Positions 38,001 to 50,000 of a stretch of 64,000 bases of DNA are shown here, one piece after another. Below the pieces are notes generated by a model. It did no database searches. It had not been told where the DNA came from and saw nothing but the letters and a program-made list of their open reading frames with translations. The stretch's first letter is position 1. Every line of letters begins with the position of its first letter. The position numbers and the translations under genes were made by a program. Source of the DNA: Cheiracanthium punctorium (lineage: Eukaryota; Arthropoda; Arachnida; Araneae; Cheiracanthiidae). The stretch spans positions 62,001 to 126,000 of the forward strand of contig JAWZYV010019552.1 of NCBI GenBank assembly GCA_038373885.1. The letters run 5' to 3'.

Positions 38001-41000
38001 CAATTAATATCTATACTACTTGGATATAAATCTCTTACAGACATCCTAGATATTACAGATGTTGTCTAGTCCTTAGAGAGATCACACCCCAAATCTCTTA
38101 TAGAGTTCCATTTTATATTATCTGGAGGATCTTGGACTTCTAATAGATATAACTATTATCCAATTCTGATTACTTATAGAGAACCAACGAATGTCTTTGT
38201 GCTGTGTGGGATATACCTTTCTTTTTTCTTCTGTTCTGTTACAGCCTGGTCACGGCAAAAGGAGGAATAAGCACCAGAGGGGAAGAAACATGACCAATGG
38301 AAACGTAGTGGCAGCCGACCAATCAGTAACACTCAATTCTGGTTGTTATTCCCGAACCACTCCCCCTTCCTCACTAACACTATGATTCAGACCGTCAATT
38401 AAAATTCAAAAATATTCATTCGTCCGAAAATGTCAGAAGTGGCTGACTCAGCTAGGGATCATTGCGCATGCGTAGCTTCAGCTCATTTTGAAGATCCGTT
38501 GCCACGCATGCCAAGGAAATATGCAAGATGCGAAACAGCTAACAGCAGCATTCGAAATCCGAATGTTCTGTTTCTTTCATTTTGCATGTGTGTATTTTCA
38601 TTTTCTAACGCTTCAGACTACTGCACTTTTAGTTGAATTGTAAAACTGGACAACTCAAGAGGCGACAATGGATTTTGTAACAATAGCAACCATTGTGAAT
38701 AGGAAATACATTGAGCGTCGTTTACGTTTAAACGATAAATGTTTTGGCAGGAAAATAAATCTTATTTTCCTGCCAAAACACTGCTTTTAACACAGCTATA
38801 ATTCAGCATGCACGAGTAGATGGAAAGACACTTCTAGCAGATAAAGCGCCCTCTGGTTTCGGATTCACCCAGGGCATTTTGCTAGTATTATGATGCATAA
38901 GCTTGAGTTTTAGTTCACGATTGTGTGAAATTGTAGTCCTAATGTTGGGTGGTTAGGCCAGCAGAGTTCTGAATCATACCATAACTCCACAATAACTGTG
39001 TTTGAAAAACTAACTCGCAGTAATAATAATAATAAAACATGTTAGTGATTCATGTGGGACCTGCATAACATTTTGATGTCATCTAACATATTTTACTAAA
39101 GTAGTTTACGTGAGCATCATTATCTATTAAAATAATTAAAACTTTGTAAAGTAACACACATGAAAGTTACTTACCAATTCAACTGTTATGCGTGTTATAC
39201 ACCTATTATCGCTAGTATATGTGTGTTATTTTACAAAGTTTTAACTATTTTATCTTTTAAATACCAGTTTCTTTTGATTGCTTTTTATTATCATCTTTTC
39301 TTTCTTCATTTGGAATTTTTACTAGATTGCACTTTTTCTTCCGAGATTGAATGCAGTGAAAAATCTCAGTTAAATGTTCGCACATAATCTACATGAAGGA
39401 AAGATGCAAGAATTGTATTTGCAGTGAAAATCTCTTAAATGCAAATGAAAGATGCAAGAATTGTGTTTCATTACAACCAGGAACTGGTTGATAGCAGGGC
39501 ATTCGGGGCAAGCGCCCGCACCTCCAACAAAAAGGGTGGCCTCCAAATAACCCTTTTTAAGTTTAAAAATTTGTAAAATTTTGATATTAATTTGAAATAA
39601 GAGACAGGGAAACTCATTTTATGAAAAATAATAATGTTACGAGTTTCCGGGGCAACCCGCTGTTCTGGGGCTTAAAATAGTTCAAAATTCGTATTCTACG
39701 CTTCAAATAGTTAAATTTTCTTTTTGTTGCATCAAAATCAACTAGAACCGGAGATATGGAGGTTTCGGTTTCCCAGTCATATGTGTGCAGTTTCTAGAAA
39801 TCTCGAGAAATATGGGTCCTAGACCTTCGGTAACTTTTGGGAACTTATTTTTGGTGCCAAATTGGGCGATATTTTCGTCATTTGGCGCGATTTTTCAAAT
39901 GCGGCTTGTAAAGATGCTTTTTTTCTATAACATGCCTAATAGCCTAATATTTCTCTTCTATGACGTAATCAAAGTTCCCGAGTTTTTTGTGGTCGAGTTT
40001 TTTCTTTCTCGAGTTTATTTCTCGAGTTTTTTTGTGGAATCCTCGAGAAATAGACTCTTCTACAAGCTTCTTGTAGCTTCTGCCCTACCTATAAATGCAG
40101 GCTGTCAGAGGCCCCAGTTCAGTCTGAGTTGATCTCCCGTCCAGTGAGTTTGCTGTATTACGCCTTATATTGACGCTACAGAAGCGGTGTTTTGGCGTGC
40201 TTTTCGAAGCTGTTTTTAAAGTGCTGTGTGTTATTTCTTGATTGCTGAGTCTTGAGAGACTGTTAGTGTTATCTCTCGTACACTTTCACTGAATTTTTGC
40301 ATGTGAAAGTGTTTTATTTTGTGTGAGATATACAGCATTTGTGAGAGCTTCAGATCTAAGCGGACTGTTAAAAGCACATGACTGTTGGATTGTGCTTAGC
40401 GGTTTTTGTACAGCTGATTGTTCGACAAAGTTCTAGAAGCAATAGTTCGTGTTCCATCTTGACCAGTGGACTTTTTACTAGAACTTTCTACACCAAATGG
40501 ACTTTAGAACGACGAACCCAGCAATAGCAGAGTATTTCTGCAACAATAGTAATAATAATTGCTCTTTATTATTTCATAGCGTTAGCATGCCACTAGTTTT
40601 TTTTAGCTAAACGGTTTAGTCTCGAGCAATTATTCAGCGCAAACTTATGATTTAGGCCTGGCCTATGGAGTGATCTATGCTGATCGTGAAGAAACCCTAG
40701 AGCTGATTTTCAGTCAGAACATATAAAAGGAAATAGCTGTCTAAGTAGAGCTAAGAGAAGATTCATCCAACTCTCAATAAATGCTCTTATATAAAAAAAA
40801 ATCTGGAGTGACTCCACTCGACTTTCCGAACACTTACGATTAAGATCATGTCCAAGCATTTAAATAAATTTGAATCGATGAATAATTCAAATATATCTAC
40901 CAAATTTAAGCTCAATGGAATGTACCGTTTAAACGCTAGCGCACTTTCAAGAATTTCTCCCCATAGGCCATAATGTAAAAGAAATCTTTGTCATAGCCCT

Positions 41001-44000
41001 GTAGAAAAACTATAAGGCCTATACTCACCAAAATCAATACAGGTCTTGCGACGGTGGTTTATAACATATATACACTTTTTGAGCTCAATCGGAAGTACCG
41101 TTTAAACGCTAGCGCATTTTCAAGAATTTCTCCCTATAGGCCATAATGTAAAAGAAATCTGGGTCGTAGCCCTGTAGAAAAACTATAAGTCCTATACACA
41201 CCAAAATCAATACCGGTCTTGCGATGGTGGTTTATAACATGTATACCCAATTTGAGCTCAATCGAATGCACCGTTTAAACGCTAGCGCATTTTCAAGAAT
41301 TTCTCCCTATAGGCCATAATGTAAAAGAAATCTTGGTCGTAGCCCTGTAGAAAAACTATAAGTCCTATACTCACCCAAATCAATACCGGTCTTGCGACGG
41401 TGGTTTATAACATATATACCCAATTGGAGCTCAATCGCATGCCCCGTTCAGGAGCTATAGTGTTCACTCACATACACACAAACACACATACATACACAAA
41501 CACACACACACACATACACACATACATACATACATCTTGTAAAAATAGCATAAATGAATTCAGAAGACCCCAAAACGTGTAAATACACCAAAATCTCGAA
41601 TTCGAATTTTTTCATGATTACAATACTTTTCTTACATGGTACATGTTCGGAAAGTAAAAATTTGGAAAATAAATACAAAAATAGTGTGGAACGGGTTACT
41701 TGAAAAATATGGAATGAAATGAACGACTGAATATTAAATACCGGATGACCAAAAAAGTCCGTAAAAACTTTAAAAATTCATTAAAAACCACAACAACAGA
41801 TTACAAATTAAAAGATTGCGGTTTGCACTAATAGGTTTAGGGGATGGTGTGATTTTTTTAATAACAAGAAAGTTTGTAGTTTCAAATGTTACCGATAGGT
41901 GGCGCTGACATGCACAATGGGAACCAAGTTTCTAATTTTAAAAAAAATACGAAAGCTCTCTAATCTTATCCAATCGAACCGCAATTTGTTCGTTTTTAAT
42001 GACTTTTTAAACTTTGATGCACTCCGGATTCATCAAAAGCTCATGAAAGGTTCAAAAATTCATTAAAACAGAACAATTCATGATACAAAATTGCAGTTTG
42101 CATATAGAAAGGATTACATGGATTTCGGTTTTTTTTTTCGGGGGGGGGGGATTTAATCATTAAAAAAATTCCATCATCCTCTAGCCTATTTGTGCAAATC
42201 GCAATTTTCTATCATTATTTGTTCTTTTTTAATGAATTTTTAAAGTTTTTGCGGACTTTTTGGTCACCCGCTAGATAACTGAAATATCTTACATGATATT
42301 ACTATTATCGAACTATTGCATTTCACTCTACAGCTTGATTCAATAATCCTTTTTAGGCTGTTATAACATCCTTGTTTGTATGATGTGATAGGAAAGTTGC
42401 TTTGTAGAGAATAAGAAAGATTCGCAAGGTGGGCCTCAATGAAGCTTTTACCCTGGGCCTCCACCTCTGCTAATCGGACACTGGTTGCAACATTAAGAAA
42501 ACATTAATTTTTGTTCTCCAAGTACTTTTAGCGTTATTAAATACAAAGGGGTTATAAAATATCCACTACATGATGTCTAATAACTCATAAATAACGAAGA
42601 CAGATTTAAATTAATAATATAGATGTTTAGATAGACTCTAAAAGTTACATTACCCCTTGTCAATGAGCTTCCAAGTGTGCCACCTCTGTCTTGCCGACAA
42701 TATACAGGAAATAGTTCATTTTCACGCCAGATAATGGCAATCCACAGCGTCATCCTGGCTTTTAAGTCATTTCACATGGAATGCAAAATCGAACAGACAT
42801 CTCAAAAGTGAACATAATATTGCGCTGTAATCGTTGCCAAACACAAAGGAGAGAAAAATGCAATAAATGAGTAGATGATATTTACAAAAGGAAAGATATT
42901 CAAACGGGAAAATGAAACTATCTGCAATTAATAACACGCGCAGACGATATTTACAAAGTAAAAATATTCGAATCGGAAACTGAAAGTATATGAGGTATTC
43001 CATCCATAAACACCGCAGGTTTGTTTATGTCCTCATTATTTTATGAGTTAATTATGAGTTAATATGAGTCAGATAAACATCGAAATGTATCTGACATTCT
43101 ATTATAAACGCCTTGTATATTAGAGGCTTTCGCACTCAATGTTCAAAGGGAACGTTCAATGAACTCTACCGTGCTGCAATATATTTTATTATTTCGCTTT
43201 CTAGACAATAGCATGGGCACCGGCAGAATATTTCCCAGGGGGGGACAAAGACTGTTCAAGGGGGGGCAAAGACTACTTTAACGTATGGTTACGATGTTGT
43301 AAAGAGCAAAAAAGCAAGAGAAAACACTACATTCAAAAATCCAGGGGGGGGGGGCATTGCTCCCTTGCCCTATGCTGCCGGCGCCCATGGACAATAGGTA
43401 CCATTTAACAAAAATTAATACAATAATAGGGTCAATTTTTTTTCTTTTTTTTTTAAGAGTTAAAAATTACCACTCCAGATGAATGCGTGTGTGAACAGTG
43501 ATTATGACTCCCATTCGCCCCACCAGTGGCCGAGCGCAAAGCGCTCTGAACTGGGGAACGGAAGGCGCCTGGTTCAAAAAAGGGTAGCGTCCGCCGATCT
43601 AAACGTTCGAGTTTTCCATGGTTTCTTCCAAAACTTAGCGTAAGTACGGGTTAGGACCATTTAGAAAGACCTCCACGGAGGGCACCCTACCCATCGGCCT
43701 AGATCCCAAGTGTTGGCCGTAATCCCATAACAAAAAATCAGGTTTAAGATAAATAAAAATTAATCCCGGACCCAAGGTAATAGTGTTGTCTATTGTAGGC
43801 AAGTTTATCGTCACAGGCAGTATTGTCATCATGCAAGGTCTGCCACCCAAAAATTACATAAATTAAGTAATTGTTCTTACTTAATAGTCTTCGGGAAAAA
43901 AACTTAATAGCCTTCGAATTTTACACCTCGGGCAAGCAATAAATGAATCCAGAGATGCTCTCAGCCATTGTAGCCAGGCGGCTACGGCTCTTTGCATACA

Positions 44001-47000
44001 TTCGGGTGGGTCAAAAGGGGTCTTTTCGTCTTCATTTTAACAGCTATCACAGGGAACCGGATCCAGACTGCATGGTGGATGAAGAAACACACAAACGGTG
44101 ACCACATTTGCAGAGTTTAGCGCAAAATCGGAATGCACGAGCCACGCTCGCAACGATTCACTGTTGAGCCACTCGGCATGAGCTGCGAATCAAGAGCGGC
44201 AGCGCGAGCACTGGAATACGTCACTGACATCTCAATCCACATTCCTGAGCCACCCGGTTTTATTTGGCGATGTGCCAGGAACGCGCATCTCATTACTTTT
44301 AGGGCAGACCTCGTACAAAGGTTCCACTGATCACTAACGTGAGGTTGTGCAGAATGAAAAAAAAATGCCAAAATCGACGATCCTTTCCCTTTTTAGTGAA
44401 CACGTGACGACGAGAAATAGAAGGGAGTGAGTCTTTCACCCCCAGTGTTTCCTTTCCCGCGTAAATTTTCTTTTTCTTATCGCGACGAGAAAGGTCATTT
44501 ACTCCTAAAACCCTTGCAGGTACGTACGGTAGAAAATCGACCAGAAAAGTTGCTCGAAAACAACTCGGTTGTTCCGAAATCAGGGCCGGTTCAGCCATAT
44601 CTGCAAAGTGTGCACCGCACACGGCCGGCCGGAAAAAGGGCGGCGAATATCTATTAGCCGTTTTTATTGCATCGGCTGTGCAATATCTTCGTATTGCATT
44701 GCTGAAACACTGATTTCATTATTTTCTTATATCAATGCATGATTATACTTCCCTACATATTGATATGCATGATTTAATACTTGAATTTGCGCACACTAAT
44801 GCTCACCAAACATAAATCATGTAAAACAATAGAGATGGACGCAAGATGATAAATAAGCGTGCCTCGTCTCGCAAAACAGTCGAAAAGCGTTGTCTCGTCT
44901 TGTAAAATCCATTTACTGCAATGATACAAAATGTTCCTTTCGTCTCGCAAAAAAGCTGTAAATATCTGTCTCGCTTCCATTTCTATAAAATAACAGGATA
45001 TTTTTTCTCTATGTATGTTTTTCCTTTGTTGTTTCATGAAAATTCATACTATATAACAATATTGTTTTGTTGTCATTGCTCTTGTTGACTGGAAGTATCA
45101 ACCAATTAACAAATGTGCACAGGTGGCCTAACATGTAGAACCGGAGCCATCGTGAATCTTTTACCGGGCCTGCTTGTGCACTTGGATGAGTCATTCAACA
45201 AGGCTTATAGTCGTTTCTCATTGGTTGGATTCGACCGTTAGATGACGTATCTAAGTTCTGAAACCAATCAGTGAGCATCCGTAGTCCTCTTTGGATGACT
45301 CATCGGAGTACACAAGCAGTCCCGTAAGAAGATTCACGATGGCCCCGATAGAACCGGCCCTGTTTCCAATCGAATTTTCGAAAGCGACCTGGCTATAGTA
45401 CAAAATTAACGGGACATGACATGAAAAACTATAAAGTTCATGTGAAATATGTACCTGAAATTTTAAAGGTTTACTGTAGAAATATCCATTAAGCTATCAG
45501 TCTACTAATGATGGCGTCATTGTTTAAGACATTTGGCTTTCCATCTAGCTGACGTTCACTTCAAAATTTACAACCGTTGTTTATACTAAAAATGTTCGTT
45601 AAAACATCGGTCTACAGATGATGACGTCAGGATCTCCGACATTTGGCTTTCTATTTAGATGACGTTGATCCGAAAATTTACAACACTTACTCTAAAAATA
45701 TAAAGCATCTGTCTACTGATGATGACGTCACGATCTTCCAGACATTTGTCTTTTCATCCGGGGCCTTCGCTATTAGTAACGGGCCTGCGCGTGTATTTCG
45801 ATGAGTCATCCAAAGAGGCCTACGGATGCTCGCGTCTTCCCGTATACATCAAGCAATTTTTAAGCTTTCCGATGCTTTGAAACGTTATTTAATGTAGTTT
45901 TAAGTAGTGATTGTGTTACTAATTCAAGTACGAACTCATTGACAGTTTCTTTACTATGATACACGTGGACATTAAAATAAATAGATGCATGTAATTTGAA
46001 GGAAAAACAAAGTAGTGCTCACTCTCATGATTCATTATTTTAGCTTGATTTTTAGTATACATGAACAAATTAAGCTGACTTTTAGTATACATTAAAGTAA
46101 ACGAATGCACAAATGATAGACATTTTTATGCATTTCTTTATACTGAATGTTTAAGTTTCACATTTTCAAAGCAGTTACAACCATTATTACTTTTAAAATA
46201 AATTTAACTAATATTTATTAAATTTTCATTTATTAAATATTGTTCGGTTAATATATTAACAAAATATATGACGAGGAGCTGAAATAGAATTTAAAATATT
46301 TGATATTTAAAATTCACGTATACAAAATTTAAGTACTGATATACTATTTAATTTTTAATCTTTTGTAAGGCGTAGGTATCAGAAGAATGTTTGCTATAAT
46401 TATAAGTACAACCTGTGCACTGCATGTCCTTGGTATTTACATGAAAAATAATGTAAATTAATTTAACGAGAAACATTTAGAATGAATTACAAAATAAAGG
46501 GTGTCCCATAAATAGTAGTACGAACTTAAAGGGGAGATAAAATATATCAAAAGGATTAAGAATAACGTAACAGTGTATGATCAAACACGTTTGTTTACTG
46601 TTTTTATTTTGGTCAGTTCAAATGAGTTTATTTATCGAAAATTTTGCCATTCGAAATGAAAATGATTTATAATTTTCAGTGTTAGTTCCATATATTTTTT
46701 CCTCTCCAAAGAAAAATAATAAATTTTAGAAAACCATACTAGGAAATACCACTAATATTCCAACACCTCTTTTTTTAAGTTATTATTAACTGGCGATTGA
46801 AAACAAATGTTTTCGTCCCTGCATTGCTGTATATTAGGGTTGTAGCTTAAAAAAAAAAGCCTGCTCCACGGACTTTGAATACAAATTAAGATAAACTAAC
46901 AGCTCTAGGACTTGAAAAATTTCAAGATCCCTTTTCACAAGTTGCGCTAAACACTGTAGTAAACTAAAAACAAACGATCCCACAATTAATTACTTTTTAT

Positions 47001-50000
47001 TATAGCCATTATCTAAACGAACTTTGAATTTGAGTATAATGAACACTTATACAAAATATTAACTTCAATTAAAGTTTCTACATAAACATGTGCAAAAATT
47101 AATAACATATTTTACAGTACTTCTGCACCGAAACCAGTATCACACATTTAGTGGATTTATAATAAATGATAAATGACATTTTCAACTGAAAGATTTAAAC
47201 AGATAAGAATGTTTAACTAGTATTACAACGCACGCTTATTTACTAGAATAATAAACTACCCAAGTTAAACGATTTCAGATTAAAATAATTTATAAATAAC
47301 ACATGAATATTAATTCACAAAACATGCTTTATATCCTATAAATTTGTGGAATTTTTAAATAAGTTATACAAGCATACACTTACCTTTACATTCAGAACTT
47401 AAAGTTAGAATTCTATGATTGAATTCGTTGATTTATTTCCATAAAAAAAAGCGCAATCTTCAAAAAATTATTACTTACATCTAAAACACCTTGTCATTAA
47501 ATCATTATGACAAAACTATAACAAAATTGTTTTTTAATTATAAAATAAAATAACGTTTATAATCCCAAATCGCATACAATCGAACAGCGCAAATGTAAAT
47601 ATTAGGCCTCAATGTTTCACTCATTTCTTCCGGTGGCAACGAACAAGCAGGCCCGGTTGCTAATAACGACGGCCCCGTTTCATCTAGGTGACGTTGAAAT
47701 AAAACTGTAACAACACCCATTGATATATCGGTCTACTAATGATGACGTCACAATTTCAGGCATGCGGGCCTTCCATCTAGACGGCATTGACCTGACTGAC
47801 TGCTGTTTTTTTTTTTTCTTCTCTTTGTTACAACAGGACGACCCGAAGTGCGCGGTGACCCACTGGTCCGAGTGGTCCCCTTGCACCGTGACCTGCGGGA
47901 AAGGGCTGAAGGTACGGACCCGCCTCTACCTGAGTCCAGCAGCCCTATCCATGTGCAACGTGGAGCTGATGCAGAAGGCCCCTTGCACGGCGGACAAGCC
48001 CGACTGCACCGTCAACCTCACCGAGGCCAAGAGTGAGTAGTACATAGAACGTTCAGAGAACGTACGTCAGAACGTACCACCAAATAAATTCGACAACCAA
48101 AAGAGTGTATTTTTGAGTATTATCTAAGTGCCGCAAAAGAAAGGCGTTGTCCTATTTGGTCTATTACACAATGTAAGGCTCTTAGATATACCATCTAGCG
48201 CAAAGAGTGAGCACAACGCAAAACGTTTCACATAACGTATAGAGGACGTGAAATAAATCCGAACCAAGAGAAGATTTTTTTTTTCAGTTTTAATTGCCGC
48301 AAAAGAAACGTCCCTGGTAGCATAACAATGTTTTTCGAACTTAATAGATTACAGAGAACATTGTTGTGTTGCCTGAGGTGTCGTTTTAGTTCGGTCATTA
48401 TACTCTTATCTTGGAATGTAAGCCTCACCATGGCACAGTGGTTATGTCACTGAAAATGGAAGACGGCCGAAGTGTGAAGGTCCCGTGTTTGGGTCCCATC
48501 GCTACGACTGTCGATCTAACGGTCTGGAGTTTGGGTAGTTTTTCACCAGACGTAACGTGAATACGCTTTAGAACCCCTTAGAACGTTCTCGTACCAAGGC
48601 ACCCCTCATCCTATCCCTACAGCAGATCGCTGTAGCGTAGCGTTGCTAAAGTGCTATAAAGCAATCCAACAAACAAACAGACAATCTTGGAATGTAAGTC
48701 TGCTAGATGTACGAGCTGAGCAAAGAGTGAGTTAAACGCAGAATGTTAAGATGATGTACAGAGAAAGAAAAAAACAGATAACTCCGAACCACAGAGGAGA
48801 AAAAGTTCTAACTTCTGTACTGACTAAAGAGTGGTATCGTTTAGCTTTGGTATACTCTGTTTTGCAGTGTAAGGCATACGATATATACGGGCTGAGGTTT
48901 AACAGTGAGTATAACGCAGAACGTTTAGATAACATACAGGAGACGAAAAGTTGAATAAATCCGAACCGAGAGAGAATTTTGATTTCTAAGTGCTTCACAG
49001 GCAAAAGAAAGGTGTCGTTTCAGCTCGACAAATGTACTCGATTATGCAATGTAAGGATACTAAATATGCGAACCTGAAGCAAGCTGCCAAAACTCTATCC
49101 ACTTTCGTCGTAGATCTATGAAGTTTCAGATCTAGGGGGCGAACGAGGCTCGAGAAAATAGTTGAGTACCTTTTTAAATGCAATAGGCCATAAAGGAATA
49201 ACAATTTGCCTTTGTTAAAATTTCAGAGTGAAGTAAAAAATAAAGTACTTGTGGTTTGCAGTGGCCAATGAAATGCAGTCGCGAAGCAATCGAGATTATA
49301 TAGATGGTGGTGGTGAACAGTGGCGGATCCAGAAATTTATTTTGGGAGAGGCTAAGTTTTTTAAGAAAGCTTATTTCACCCAATTAAAGTGTACTATAAA
49401 TCAAAATTTTAGTCTAAACCAATGTGCATGCTTTTGGGAGGGGCTACGTTATAAAATATGATCATTTTAGCTAATTAAATTGTATAATAAAGCAGAATGT
49501 TACCCTTTAGAAATCTCTTTTGGGGGGGCTGAAGCCCCCTAGCCCCTCCCCTGGATCCGCTACTGGTGGTGAAGTCTCGCGAAAACGTCTGCATTCCTAC
49601 GGACGTTTGTAGTTCTAAAGCATGGCTATGATCTTGGCGGGATCTTAACATCGCCAAGCAAGCTCGGTGGCCGCTACATCCCACAAGTATCAAAAGTAAA
49701 TAGGTAGATGAACCTCAAAACATTAGAACGCACATAGAAAAAAAAACTGTAAACATTAACCCTAAACAATAGGTTTAAAAAGCTCATTTCAATTACAGTT
49801 AGAACTCGGATATCGCGCCTGTACCAATTTTCTTTTTGTATGCTGCCTTCAAGTGTTTCGAACTAAGACCACACTTCCTCTCTTCCTCATTGCAGAGAAT
49901 TGCATGCAGCCGAAGGAGGTGGGCCCCTGCCGTGGCTACTTCCCCCGCTGGTACTACGACGTAGGCCGGACCATGTGCCTGCAGTTCATCTACGGTGGTT

